NCBI GenBank assembly: GCA_023954475.1
Contig: JAMLHW010000018.1
Coordinates: forward strand, 1-64,000
Reading direction: 5' to 3'
Source of the DNA: Anaerolineae bacterium
GTDB taxonomy: Bacteria > Chloroflexota > Anaerolineae > Promineifilales > Promineifilaceae
DNA: 64,000 nt
Part shown: positions 36,663 through 45,475 of the stretch, one piece after another
How positions within the stretch are numbered: the first letter of the stretch is position 1
Layout: each line of letters opens with the position of its first letter
The notes under the pieces: generated by a model
The model's input: the letters and a program-made list of their open reading frames with translations, nothing else
What the model was told of the DNA's origin: nothing
Databases searched by the model: none
Position numbers and translations under genes: made by a program

Positions 36663-37580
36663 TCACTGCAACGGAACAAAATCCAGTATGCCAAACTGAA
36701 CTCCGATCCGTGCGCCGCCACGGTACCACGTGTGCAACACTGCTTTGATGTTGCCGTCATGGCTCACCACTTCGCGCCGCCAGACGCGCAGCGCCCGCTC
36801 CAAATGGTGAAACTGGCCGCTGAGCGCCCGCCCGCCGCTCAAGCTGTAGCTGCCGACAACGGAACCGGGTGGCGTCCACGCCTGGCGTTGGTTGGTGTGC
36901 AGCGAAAATGCGCGCGGCATGTCGTCAAAGGCCATTCCATCGAGGTGAACACGCAGGTTGTCATCGTCGCGGCTAACCTGTTCGCGATAAGTCGTCCCAG
37001 CTAACGCCTCCAGATTGCCGTCGAGCGTAGCCAAGGTGCCCGACCATGTGCCTGGCCGATGGAGCAGAATGGCACCGCGCCCGGCAGCCGGATCATCGGC
37101 CAAATCGTAGGCTGACCCGTTGATAAGTGTGGGCATTTCGGCCGAATCCCCCTCCACCATGCGATTGTATTCCCCGACTACGACATAGATCAATTCCTCG
37201 CCACGCGTCAACAGCGCCAATGACATTTGTTTGTCACCACCCGGCAGCACCATCAGGAAAAAACGCTGTGAAAAGCCGGTGACAGCCCAGTAATTGTGGG
37301 CATCAATGAGGCCACTGCTCAACGTCTCGGCATAACCGACGTTGACCGGCCCCTGATAGAGCCGATGCGTCTGCCAATCTTCAATAAAATAATGACCGGC
37401 AAATTTGAACGGCCCGACGAATGACAAATCGATGCGCACGCGGTTTTCGCCGACCTGCTGCTGTACATGACGGCGATCGGTGGCGTTGCCGACAAAGCGC
37501 CCTTGTCCATCATACACTTCGGCCGAACCGATCCAGCGGCCAATGCCCTGCGTGAACCCTTGCCGGCGCGACTCATCCAT
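36663..37580 (-). CDS. Two-half lipocalin-like beta-barrel protein, unknown function
   Basis: 305 residues, not a family I can name. It begins GIGRWIGSAEVYDGQGRFVGNA, resembling the start of the 148-residue neighbour (MGKWEGLCKTFDTDGNFIEA). Alternating short beta segments dominate, with a second barrel-like repeat after about residue 170 (RPGTWSGTLATLDGNLEALAG; VVGSYSLSGGRALSG). No catalytic residue set or signal peptide is visible. It is third in a three-gene unit, 3 bp after the DUF3891 stop codon. Confidence 0.6.
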   Translation of the reverse strand: MDESRRQGFTQGIGRWIGSAEVYDGQGRFVGNATDRRHVQQQVGENRVRIDLSFVGPFKFAGHYFIEDWQTHRLYQGPVNVGYAETLSSGLIDAHNYWAVTGFSQRFFLMVLPGGDKQMSLALLTRGEELIYVVVGEYNRMVEGDSAEMPTLINGSAYDLADDPAAGRGAILLHRPGTWSGTLATLDGNLEALAGTTYREQVSRDDDNLRVHLDGMAFDDMPRAFSLHTNQRQAWTPPGSVVGSYSLSGGRALSGQFHHLERALRVWRREVVSHDGNIKAVLHTWYRGGARIGVQFGILDFVPLQ

Positions 37581-37583
37581 AAG

Positions 37584-38399
37584 CTAGCCTGCTACCAACA
37601 TTACCCGTTGTTCGCTATACGAAATGCCGTCCATCATGGCAACCAGATCGGTCCCTTTAGGCTGGGGAATGACATACCGGCCACGCGTTGCTATGTCGAG
37701 GCGGTGACCAGCAAACGGCCACGGTGACAGTGCATAGTCATCGCCGCCAATCGGCCGAATCACAATCGTCACATCATCACCGACGGCACGCGGCACATTA
37801 GGGAATGTCGACTCAGCCCGTGCCTCAGCGTGAACCATATGAAAATACAGCGCCAACGTGTCAAAAAACTGGAGCAATTTGTAGTTGGTGAACAGAAAAT
37901 CAGCGACAATCCAACCTGCCGTGACCGAATCAGCGGCCAGTCGCGCTTTGAGCCGTTCTTGCCGTGCCAATTCGCCGGCAAGCAGCGCCGTCACCTGCTC
38001 CTTGAATTGCGGCGGAATCAGATCGATGAACACCTTGTCCGACAAACCATAGCGACCATGATATAGGCCATACGTGTGCATGCTGGAGAGCAACCCGCTG
38101 TATGGGTGGTACTTTTCGTTAAAATCCGGTGATCCGGAACCAGTCTCAATGATCCTGGGTAACGGCGTTTTGGTCAAGTGATAGGGTAAACCGGTGTCCG
38201 GATCTTGCAGCATGCGCGCGTCGAGTTCAGCCCAGCCTTCGTCGTGATGCGCAACGGCATACGCCACCGGTTCGCGTGGGTTGAGCGTTGCAAATTGAGC
38301 ATTGCCAAACGCCTGCGCCAAGTGGCCCGACATGCGTGCGTGGTCGGTTTGGAGGATAACGAAATGGGGATTGCCGGTGTCGGCCGATTGCACGATCAT
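37584..38399 (-). CDS. DUF3891 family protein
   Basis: 271 residues matching the DUF3891 pattern: ILQTDHARMSGHLAQAFGN near the start, VAYAVAHHDEGWAELD with a His-His-Asp-Glu group, and GLLSSMHTYGLYHGRYG. The clustered His and Asp/Glu residues resemble a metal site of HD or PAC2-like helical hydrolases, which I infer but cannot prove. It overlaps the upstream gene by ATGA and is nearly joined to the downstream one, so all three act together. Confidence 0.75.
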   Translation of the reverse strand: MIVQSADTGNPHFVILQTDHARMSGHLAQAFGNAQFATLNPREPVAYAVAHHDEGWAELDARMLQDPDTGLPYHLTKTPLPRIIETGSGSPDFNEKYHPYSGLLSSMHTYGLYHGRYGLSDKVFIDLIPPQFKEQVTALLAGELARQERLKARLAADSVTAGWIVADFLFTNYKLLQFFDTLALYFHMVHAEARAESTFPNVPRAVGDDVTIVIRPIGGDDYALSPWPFAGHRLDIATRGRYVIPQPKGTDLVAMMDGISYSEQRVMLVAG

Positions 38400-38842
38400 G
38401 GCTGCACAACCCGTACGAAATCCTGAATCTGGAAGATATGCGTTTTGCCGTCACGGACTTTGTGCGTGATGATACGGCGCGTGTTCGGATCGATGAAATA
38501 ATGGTTGTTATACACCGTTGTTTTGGTCACCTCACTATGGATGGTAAACACGTAATTGAACGCCGTTAACTTTGTGCCTTCAAGCGACAACATTTCGTTG
38601 GACGCGAAACAACGGTTGCCGTCGACGTTGATATCCGTGTGATAGACAGTTTCGCCAACGCCGTATAAATTATCGAAATGCTCGTGCAAGTGCCAGGTGT
38701 TCTCATCCACCCAGTAGACATCCATGTGGACGGCACTGGCTTCAATGAAGTTGCCGTCAGTGTCAAAAGTCTTGCACAATCCTTCCCACTTACCCATAAA
38801 ACATTGGTACGGGCGTTGCGTGGCCGGGCCATAGTTTTTCAT
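38396..38842 (-). CDS. Small lipocalin-like protein, unknown function
   Basis: 148 residues, mostly short beta strands with many aromatic and His residues (HMDVYWVDENTWHLHEHF, VYHTDINVDGNRCFASNEM, YNNHYFIDPNTRRIITHKV). The shape suggests a ligand-binding eight-strand barrel of the lipocalin/DUF3598 kind. It is the first gene of the DUF3891 unit, and its start matches the first part of the 36663 protein, suggesting a family pair. Ligand unknown. Confidence 0.6.
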   Translation of the reverse strand: MKNYGPATQRPYQCFMGKWEGLCKTFDTDGNFIEASAVHMDVYWVDENTWHLHEHFDNLYGVGETVYHTDINVDGNRCFASNEMLSLEGTKLTAFNYVFTIHSEVTKTTVYNNHYFIDPNTRRIITHKVRDGKTHIFQIQDFVRVVQP

Positions 38843-38851
38843 GTTGAGTCC

Positions 38852-39046
38852 TCATAGTGTGATGTTGACCAATTCTGCCACGGTTCGGCATACGGTGCTA
38901 CGGCTCTGGCTACATGTATTTTGCCGATCGATTTCGTCGGGGATCAAGTCACCAGGCTGCCATTCGGCCGAATCAATGCACGCTGCCAGGATTTCCTTTA
39001 GGTATGTGTAAAGAGGGTTGGGAGATGAGTGAGCGATCGAAGCCAT
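38852..39046 (-). pseudogene. Relic of a GntR-family regulator DNA-binding domain
   Basis: The open frame reads NPLYTYLKEILAACIDSAEW, QPGDLIPDEI and SRSTVCRTVAELVN, which aligns with the classic GntR winged-helix start (PLY.QLKE.L...I..G.W.PGD..PSE...SR.TVR.A...L). It then stops, without an effector domain, and recognition-helix residues are changed (QSRSTVC). It is therefore probably a decayed regulator. A TTCGGCCGAA palindrome occupies the Ser-Ala-Glu that replaces the usual Ser/Asn-Gly. It sits directly upstream of the lipocalin/DUF3891 unit, which it may once have controlled. Confidence 0.55.
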
Positions 39047-39186
39047 GACGCACCACAAAACATGTCATAACATTATAACAAGCGTCGATATGGTAGCTGT
39101 GCACCCTGCTTTTGTCAAACCGGGCACACAATGGCAATCTGACTCCAAATCCCTTAGAATAACGTAATTGAAACCGGAAAACAGTA

Positions 39187-39214
39187 TTGTTTTTCGGCCG
39201 AAGTATGTTATCAT
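39187..39214 (+). promoter_or_regulatory. Candidate rpsT promoter with palindrome in the spacer
   Basis: TTGTTT (39187-39192) and TATCAT (39209-39214) are spaced 16 bp. The decamer TTCGGCCGAA fills 39193-39202, immediately after the -35 hexamer. A short leader follows with a small hairpin CTGGT/ACCAG (39233-39250). Confidence 0.45.
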
Positions 39215-39274
39215 CGTCAGGCTCTTACGCCCCTGGTTTATTTAGACCAGACAATATTTTTGAGGATTTGGAAA

Positions 39275-39553
39275 TTGGCTAACATAAAATCTGCAAAGAA
39301 ACGTAACCGTCAAAATGAAAAGCGCCGCATGCGCAACCGCGTCTACCGGTCATCTGCCCGCACCGAAATTAGGAAAGCACGCAGTTTGATCGAAGCAGGC
39401 GAACTTGAACAAGCCGAAGAATCAGTGCGTCACGCGGGAAGCATTCTAGACAAAGCTGCCCGTAAAGGCATTTTGCATCCGCGCAATGCGTCGCGTCGCA
39501 AAGGCCGTCTGATGAAACAGTTGGCTGCTGCCAGGAAAGCGGCCGCAGCTTAA
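39275..39553 (+). CDS. rpsT: 30S ribosomal protein S20
   Basis: 92-residue S20 of the small ribosomal subunit, which binds 16S rRNA early in assembly. ANIKSAKKRNRQNEKRRMRNRVYRSS is the family N-terminus, so the start must be TTG at 39275, with GAGG nine bases upstream; the in-frame upstream frame gives a spurious extension. A UUG start is also used by Escherichia coli rpsT, where it takes part in autoregulation. A hairpin and T-run follow the gene. Confidence 0.95.
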   Translation: MANIKSAKKRNRQNEKRRMRNRVYRSSARTEIRKARSLIEAGELEQAEESVRHAGSILDKAARKGILHPRNASRRKGRLMKQLAAARKAAAA

Positions 39554-39590
39554 GCGCACAAAGATTGTTGATGAACAATTAGGTACTGTG

Positions 39591-39619
39591 GCGTCGTCCA
39601 ATCGGGCGACGCTTTTTTT
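39591..39619 (+). terminator. Rho-independent terminator of rpsT
   Basis: GCGTCGTCC (39591-39599) pairs with GGGCGACGC (39604-39612, one G-U), followed by seven T (39613-39619). Confidence 0.9.
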
Positions 39620-39793
39620 GTTTACGCACCTGTCGTGCCACATTTCTGATTTCCGTATCCAATAAGGTACGACTGAACAACTCTATCGTTCCATAAGTAC
39701 CATGCGACGTTTGCCTTCAACTACAATATGTGGTGAAATTAGGTTGTCTAATTTGACTCTGACCAATCGTTGCACAAAAAGGTAAATTGCCTC

Positions 39794-40513
39794 ATGACCA
39801 ACATAACACTCCCAATTGCACAATTGAAAACATTGCTACAGGCTCAAGGTATCGATCGGCCGGTTGGCTTTGCGCCGTCACACTTTGAGAACGTGAAATC
39901 AGCAAACGCACCTGACTTAACCGATGAAGAACAAGCGCTGATCACCACAGTTGCCAACCCGCAATTCGTAATACGTTCACATAAAGAGATCTCTGGGGCT
40001 GTCGAGGAGACACACTGGTTCTACATTACAGGCGATCATGTAGTTAATGCGACGACAGATTCGGCCGAATGGGCACTTACCCGTTTTGGTGACATCCGCG
40101 CAGTGCTGCATCATATTGAACGTGCGCTCACACCGCGACCCGTACTCGAAGAAGATGCGTACAAATTTGTTGCTGATAGTGAAGATGTGCTGCTCGTACA
40201 GGATATGCGCGATGTATGGGCAGCAGTGCCGGCCCTTTCGATTATTGAAAGCTATGGTCTCGATGTTGCCACCGCCACCGAGCTTTTTGACGCAACAGCC
40301 GCTCCTGAATGGCGAGGGCGCATTGATTTCATGCGCTGCCAGAATAAGGACGTGATTGCCGATCACACCATTCTGATTGTACAGGGCGGCGGTCTGAGTT
40401 GGGTCGGGTATCCGCGTTCACAACGCAAACAACACCTTGTCATCGAAACCGCGCAGTCTGGTGTGATCCATAGCGCTATTGAAGACGGTTGGAACCTCAT
40501 CAACTCCGTTTGA
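39794..40513 (+). CDS. Protein of unknown function
   Basis: 239 residues, not recognised. The composition is soluble and mixed alpha/beta with no signal peptide. Visible landmarks are LTDEEQALITTVANPQFVIR, a central DAYKFVADSEDVLLVQDMRD and the C-terminal ILIVQGGGLSWVGYPRSQRK. ATG 39794 is taken as the start because AAGG lies upstream and the preceding eight codons add only Lys/Cys residues. It has its own gap on both sides and so is probably monocistronic. Confidence 0.65.
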   Translation: MTNITLPIAQLKTLLQAQGIDRPVGFAPSHFENVKSANAPDLTDEEQALITTVANPQFVIRSHKEISGAVEETHWFYITGDHVVNATTDSAEWALTRFGDIRAVLHHIERALTPRPVLEEDAYKFVADSEDVLLVQDMRDVWAAVPALSIIESYGLDVATATELFDATAAPEWRGRIDFMRCQNKDVIADHTILIVQGGGLSWVGYPRSQRKQHLVIETAQSGVIHSAIEDGWNLINSV

Positions 40514-40627
40514 TAATGCGTATCGAGACTGAGGCTTTGCGCACATCCGGGTTCGAACAGCGTCTATCCAGAGCGACTGTTGCGTTGTTGGAGCAAGCTG
40601 CCGGTATAATCGGCCGAATCGATTTCC

Positions 40628-41119
40628 ATGGTAATTAAACCTGCTGCAGTTACCGATTGGCCCGCCATCGAACGCATCTACCGCGCCGGCATTCGCACCG
40701 GTCACGCTACCTTTAGCACCGAAGCAGACATTCCCGATGGCTCTACCTGGTTCGCAGGCAAAATCGATGGTCTTGCATTCAAAGCCATCGGCGACCACGA
40801 TGAGATCATCGGTTGGGCAGCCCTCTCCCCTGTATCGAGCCGCTGTGTCTACGAGGGCGTTGCTGAACTGTCTGTCTACGTTGCACCGGAAGCGATGGGG
40901 CACGGCGTAGGATCGGCATTGCTGGCGCACTTGATTGGAGCGTCAGAAATGGCCGGAATCTGGACATTGCAGGCCAGCATCTTCCCTGAAAACGTTGCTA
41001 GCATACATCTACACGAGAAATATGGCTTCCGCATTGTCGGCCGACGAGAAAAAATCGGCCGACATCACGGCGTTTGGCGCGATACGATTCTCATGGAACG
41101 CCGTTCACCCAAAATATAA
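40628..41119 (+). CDS. GNAT family acetyltransferase, phosphinothricin-acetyltransferase type
   Basis: 163-residue N-acetyltransferase. IKPAAVTDWPAIERIYRAGI and HATFSTE at the start, VYEGVAELSVYVAPEAMGHGVGSALL (acetyl-CoA loop Q/R-x-x-G-x-G/A form) and SIHLHEKYGFRIVGRREKIGR are the Pat/Bar/YwnH subtype. It may acetylate phosphinothricin-like or methionine sulfone/sulfoximine analogues or another amine. Two TCGGCCGA sites lie 18 bp apart at its 3' end, both encoding Gly-Arg, and one more just before its start. Confidence 0.88.
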   Translation: MVIKPAAVTDWPAIERIYRAGIRTGHATFSTEADIPDGSTWFAGKIDGLAFKAIGDHDEIIGWAALSPVSSRCVYEGVAELSVYVAPEAMGHGVGSALLAHLIGASEMAGIWTLQASIFPENVASIHLHEKYGFRIVGRREKIGRHHGVWRDTILMERRSPKI

Positions 41120-41151
41120 AGTCCTTAGTCGGCAGCAGTTTGCTCTTGGCT

Positions 41152-41763
41152 TTATGAAATTGATACGGCCTGATGCAAATACGTGTCATCTGTGGTCTGC
41201 TGCAACAAAAATGCAGCGACATCAGCACGGGCAATTTGCGCCGCTTTAACCGTCAAGCCAACTCGATAGTTTCCGGTCGCAGTATTGTCGGTCAATCCAC
41301 CTGGCCGCACAATAACCCAATCGAGCCCACTCTCCCGAATCGCTTGTTCCTGGCGCTCCATGTCTTCGTACGATGCCTTGAGAATCGTGAGCATTAACGG
41401 CTTAAAAAACATCGGCACATTGTTTTTGCTTTCACCGACGCCGATGGCAGTGACGGCGACCAATCGTCGCACACCGAAGCGTCGCATGGCGTCGATAACG
41501 TTGGCTGTACCGGTGGAAACCAGCCGGTCCGGATTGTCGTCTGTCTTGCGAATCGAAACGATGACGGCATCTTGTCCGGCAACGACTTGATCGACGACAT
41601 TCTGATCGAGAATGTTGCCGGCGACAACGGTTAACTTTTCATCTGAAAGCGTCAGGTTGGCTGGTGTGCGCACCAATGCGGTTATTGTATCGCCTTGTGC
41701 CAATGCTTGTTTTGTGACCTCAAAACCTGTCCCGCCGGTTGTGCCAAATACTGCGATCTTCAC
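41152..41763 (-). CDS. NAD(P)-binding oxidoreductase, atypical SDR
   Basis: 203 residues; N-terminal Rossmann motif FGTTGGTGFEVTKQAL, then GNILDQNVVDQVVAGQDAVI and RRLVAVTAIGVG, the plan of the NmrA/BVR-B-like SDRs. No Tyr-x-x-x-Lys catalytic pair is evident, so it may be a redox sensor or a flavin/biliverdin-type reductase. Gap to the next gene is 78 bp. Confidence 0.82.
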   Translation of the reverse strand: MKIAVFGTTGGTGFEVTKQALAQGDTITALVRTPANLTLSDEKLTVVAGNILDQNVVDQVVAGQDAVIVSIRKTDDNPDRLVSTGTANVIDAMRRFGVRRLVAVTAIGVGESKNNVPMFFKPLMLTILKASYEDMERQEQAIRESGLDWVIVRPGGLTDNTATGNYRVGLTVKAAQIARADVAAFLLQQTTDDTYLHQAVSIS

Positions 41764-41841
41764 TATTACGTCTCCTACTATGTTGTAATTGAATGAATTG
41801 TATTGTGGAACAGGCAGGTGCGGCGCGCTATCAGAACAACG

Positions 41842-42612
41842 CTAGAATTCGGCCGAATGAGTACATGCATCCCGTACAACCTGCAGGTGATGTGGCTTGT
41901 CCACGTCCATCGCCAACGCTGCATGCGGTATCAATCCAACACTCACCGGCGCGTCAAGGAGTCGTTGCGCTGTTTCTTCCAGGTCAGCCATAGCCAGCCG
42001 CCGCAACAAAAGCTTGAGCAACGTCTTTAGACCAACGACACGAGCGATGCGCCATGGCTGTTTACGAGCCGCAATAAGCGCCTCCCACAGCGGCTGATTA
42101 GTATGCAACAGATCGGTGTGCAAAATAAACACGTCAGCCTGAGTTACGACGGCGTCACGCAATCTGGTAAAGGTGCGTTGGGAATTGGGGAATTGGGCTT
42201 CGACAGTCGCTCGTGTGACAAATCGATACGTTATCATGGGCAGCGGAACCGTCGCTGAGGCAATGAAGTCATCAAGCACAGCGGTCGTGATAAGCGGAAT
42301 GTCACCGGTTAACGCCAGCACATGCCCTCCCCCGTGCTGTTCTTGCCATTCTAGCCCGGCGCGAATGTTTCCCAGCAAACTGCCATGATCGGGTACGTAG
42401 ATCACCGGTCGCGCAAACGTCAGTCCCTGGTCGTCATCCAGACCAACGACGACAACTTGCTCGATATGGGTATTTCCTTGACAAGCCGCGACAATGCGCT
42501 CCAGCATCGTTTGTCCGCACACGTCGATGAGCGCCTTCGGCCGACCCTGCGTATAAGGAAAAAGGGGATCATCCGGCTCAGGAATACCGCCGGCAACAAT
42601 AATCGCATTCAT
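41842..42612 (-). CDS. MobA-like nucleotidyltransferase
   Basis: 256 residues starting NAIIVAGGIPEPDDPLFPYTQGRPKALIDVCGQTMLERI, the Rossmann-like sugar-phosphate or molybdopterin nucleotidyltransferase start with the Lys of RPKALI. HVLALTGDIPLI supplies the metal-binding Asp. It lies three bases downstream of the sppA stop codon and is probably cotranscribed. The transferred substrate is uncertain (sugar 1-phosphate or molybdopterin); the C-terminal half is divergent. Confidence 0.85.
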   Translation of the reverse strand: MNAIIVAGGIPEPDDPLFPYTQGRPKALIDVCGQTMLERIVAACQGNTHIEQVVVVGLDDDQGLTFARPVIYVPDHGSLLGNIRAGLEWQEQHGGGHVLALTGDIPLITTAVLDDFIASATVPLPMITYRFVTRATVEAQFPNSQRTFTRLRDAVVTQADVFILHTDLLHTNQPLWEALIAARKQPWRIARVVGLKTLLKLLLRRLAMADLEETAQRLLDAPVSVGLIPHAALAMDVDKPHHLQVVRDACTHSAEF

Positions 42613-42615
42613 CAG

Positions 42616-44415
42616 CTAGCGCCACCTGATCTTGAAGGGCAGCATGTATTGCGGTCGGCCTTCAGCCAGCAACTGAATGTCCTGTCCCCACAAACGCAGC
42701 GCCAGATTCAGCATTGTTTCGGCCGAATCATCCTCTTTCTCGTCATCGGCAGGGCGCGGCAACGTGTACCCGCTGCTCGTAGGATAAAAATTGTAAACCG
42801 GCACGTCAATTTCATCATTCATTGGCAAGCCTGCCAATTGGCGTGCCTGCTGTAATGCATCGACAAAATCGCCACAGCTATCGACGAGCGCATGTGCCTG
42901 TGCCTGACGCCCGGTCCATACCCGTCCACCGCACAACGGCTCTAACGCGTCACGCGTCATCTCTCGTCCTGCAGCAACGACGTCAAGAAACTGCCGGTAA
43001 TTTTCCAGCAGACGACTCTCCAGCACATGCCGCTGCGCCGGCTGTAACGGCGCCGGATCGCTGTATAATCCGGCATTGGCACCACGCGTCAAACCTGTGT
43101 ACTGTACGCCAAGTCGATCCATCAACTCGCTAAAGGACAATCGGCCGATAATCACACCGATCGATCCGGTCAGCGTCAATTCCCGACACATGATGTGGTC
43201 ACCAGCAGCGGCGATATAATACCCACCCGAAGCCGCTGTATCGCCCATGTAAACCAGCACCGGTTTCTTCTGGGCTAGCCGTTTTACTTCGCGGTAAATC
43301 ACATCGCTGGCGAACGCATCACCACCGCCCGAATCGACATGAATGATCAATGCCGCCATGTCCGCCTCGCGTTCTACGCTGCGCAATAAGCGCGATAGCG
43401 GGCGATCAGCCGACACGCGTCCATCCAGAAACGGCACAGGCAGCGGCAACCGACCACCGCCCGTACCGTGCATAATTGGCCCTTCAATGCTGACGACACC
43501 GATGTAGTCGCGTGTCGTGCGCCGCACTTTCTGCAGCATTTGCTTTTGGGCGCGATTCATGGAAAAAATGCGGGCGCGTTTGCCATTGTCGCCACCGAGT
43601 AGGTGCGCCAGTTGGTCATCATAGGCAACATCGTCAATCAAACCCAATTCGTGCGCTGCACCAGCACCGTAGGGAGCGCCGTCGATCAATGCCTGTAACT
43701 GCGCCTGGGCCATGCCGCGCCCTTCGGCCATGGCCGCCGTCAAAAAATCGTAGCGATCGTCGAGCAGCCAGTCGATTTGTTCGCGTTCTTCCGGCGTGAT
43801 CTCGGCCTCGACAAACTGGTTAAAGGCCGTCTTGTAAGGCGAAACGCGAATAACGTCTCCCTGTACGCCGACGCGATCCAGTGCTTTTTTATAGTGCATC
43901 ACATCGGCGCTGAGACCGACAGCCGTAAATTCGGCCGAAAGCGGCGCGATGATCCGATCGGCAGCCGTCGCCACAAAATAATGCGACATATTGAGGTGTG
44001 GTGTGTAGACGACGACTGTTTTACCGGCATCGCGCAAGCGCTGAATCGACTTGCGCAGATTTTGCAAGGTGGCCAAATCTGCTGAAAATCCCAGAAATAC
44101 CAACACGACACCCTTCACATTATCGGCATCGGCCACACGACGGAAATTGGCATTGATCGTCTGTAAACTCAGAGGAGGCGACGGCAACGGCAAACGCCGC
44201 TCGATAAAACCGCGACGCGGTGCGGCGCGTTCCGGCAACGATCCACCTAATGGAAACAAAATATAGTCGATCTGATATTTGCGCCAGCGCCGAATGCGAT
44301 TGCGGATCGCAGTCATGGTGCGCAGACGCGTGTAGCGCAATGAACGTCGCCAGCCTCGTGCGGCATGCACCGTGCGGCGAAAAAATGATGGTGAAGTAGA
44401 TTCTTTATTGGACAT
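42616..44415 (-). CDS. sppA: Signal peptide peptidase SppA, 67-kDa type
   Basis: About 599 residues with two S49 domains, as in E. coli SppA. The N-terminal half supplies the Lys (YKTAFNQFVEAEIT), the C-terminal half the catalytic Ser (YMGDTAASGGYYIAAAGDHI). The enzyme cuts residual signal peptides in the membrane. A basic N-terminus (RRWRKYQIDYILFPLGG) has no clear transmembrane helix, which is unusual. The start ATG 44415 is one choice of several in-frame ATGs; the ORF extends 27 codons further upstream into the serB-like gene's promoter. Confidence 0.88.
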   Translation of the reverse strand: MSNKESTSPSFFRRTVHAARGWRRSLRYTRLRTMTAIRNRIRRWRKYQIDYILFPLGGSLPERAAPRRGFIERRLPLPSPPLSLQTINANFRRVADADNVKGVVLVFLGFSADLATLQNLRKSIQRLRDAGKTVVVYTPHLNMSHYFVATAADRIIAPLSAEFTAVGLSADVMHYKKALDRVGVQGDVIRVSPYKTAFNQFVEAEITPEEREQIDWLLDDRYDFLTAAMAEGRGMAQAQLQALIDGAPYGAGAAHELGLIDDVAYDDQLAHLLGGDNGKRARIFSMNRAQKQMLQKVRRTTRDYIGVVSIEGPIMHGTGGGRLPLPVPFLDGRVSADRPLSRLLRSVEREADMAALIIHVDSGGGDAFASDVIYREVKRLAQKKPVLVYMGDTAASGGYYIAAAGDHIMCRELTLTGSIGVIIGRLSFSELMDRLGVQYTGLTRGANAGLYSDPAPLQPAQRHVLESRLLENYRQFLDVVAAGREMTRDALEPLCGGRVWTGRQAQAHALVDSCGDFVDALQQARQLAGLPMNDEIDVPVYNFYPTSSGYTLPRPADDEKEDDSAETMLNLALRLWGQDIQLLAEGRPQYMLPFKIRWR

Positions 44416-44581
44416 GAGAACGAGGCATCCCGTTACAGGAGACGCCCTGGTAACTCCGCGCAAATTCATTGTTATCGACTGGGCAAACGAGTACAATCAC
44501 GTATTGACAATCAGTCGCCGCTTGCCACATTGTCGTTGCCTGATTGTAAACGCAGTTGTGGACAATGCCAAAAGGATGTAT

Positions 44582-45442
44582 ATGCGTTGGCCTCCCTATC
44601 AACATGTTTTTTTTGATTGTGATTCAACTTTAACGACGGTCGAAGGTATTGACGTATTGGCCGAATCGGCCGATAAAAAATGGCGCGTCGAAGTATTGAC
44701 CAAAGCCGCCATGGACGGCCATCTCGATCTGGAAGACGTCTATGAAAAACGTCTCACGGCTGTCAAACCGACACGCGGTCAGGTTCACGCTATCCGCCAA
44801 GCGTATAAGAATAACACCGTTGCCGATGCCCGTGAATTAATCGCTGCGTTGCATTTCCTCGGACACAACGTCTATATCATCAGTGGTGGGCTACTCGCTC
44901 CTGTCGTCGAATTTGGTGTCTACCTCGGTGTCGACAGCGCCCACATTCGCGCCGTCCCGCTCGAATACAATGCGCTGAGTGGTGAATGGTGGCGCAATCG
45001 CAACGATCCTGACCCGGACATGCGTTATTTAACATTCGACAAAGGCCCACTAACCATCAGCGACGGCAAAGCAGAAATCGTCGCAGAGCTTAAAGGCAAT
45101 CAACGCGGACGGTCGCTACTGATTGGTGATGGCACGAGCGATCTACTGGCCGGTCGTGCCGTTGATTTGTTCGTCGGTTTCGGTGGCGTCGTTGCCCGTG
45201 AGCGCGTTCTGCGCGAAGCACCGGTTTTCATTCACAGCGAGAGCCTGGCACCGCTGCTGGCTGTTGCCGCTGGACCGGGTGCATTGGCAACTTTGCACGG
45301 TACACCGCATGAAGGTCTGTCTAAACGAGCGCATCAACTCATTGCAGCCGATGCTATTTCGTTTACCGATGCCCGACTAGAGCGTAAATTTCGCAACGCG
45401 TATGCAATCAACGACGAACAAGCCTCGGTAGACAGACGCTAA
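44582..45442 (+). CDS. serB: HAD-family phosphatase, phosphoserine phosphatase-like
   Basis: 286 residues. HAD motif I is FFDCDSTLTTVEGIDVL (two Asp), motif II YIISGGLLAPV, and motif IV LLIGDGTSDLLAG. The Glu in motif I and the cap region are those of SerB-like enzymes, which release serine from phosphoserine. Direct neighbour upstream of serA makes it fit for the third step of serine synthesis, the missing aminotransferase (SerC) being elsewhere. ATG 44582 (AAAGG six bases upstream) is chosen; the long 5' extension crosses the divergent sppA start. Symbol by context, not by sequence alone. Confidence 0.8.
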   Translation: MRWPPYQHVFFDCDSTLTTVEGIDVLAESADKKWRVEVLTKAAMDGHLDLEDVYEKRLTAVKPTRGQVHAIRQAYKNNTVADARELIAALHFLGHNVYIISGGLLAPVVEFGVYLGVDSAHIRAVPLEYNALSGEWWRNRNDPDPDMRYLTFDKGPLTISDGKAEIVAELKGNQRGRSLLIGDGTSDLLAGRAVDLFVGFGGVVARERVLREAPVFIHSESLAPLLAVAAGPGALATLHGTPHEGLSKRAHQLIAADAISFTDARLERKFRNAYAINDEQASVDRR

Positions 45443-45475
45443 CCACTCTGTTAGTCGCTGTTACCTTCAATCGCT

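Noticed and set aside
40540-40560. GGTTCGAA resembling a tRNA T-loop
   Set aside because: No matching T-stem, anticodon arm or acceptor pairing in the surrounding bases.
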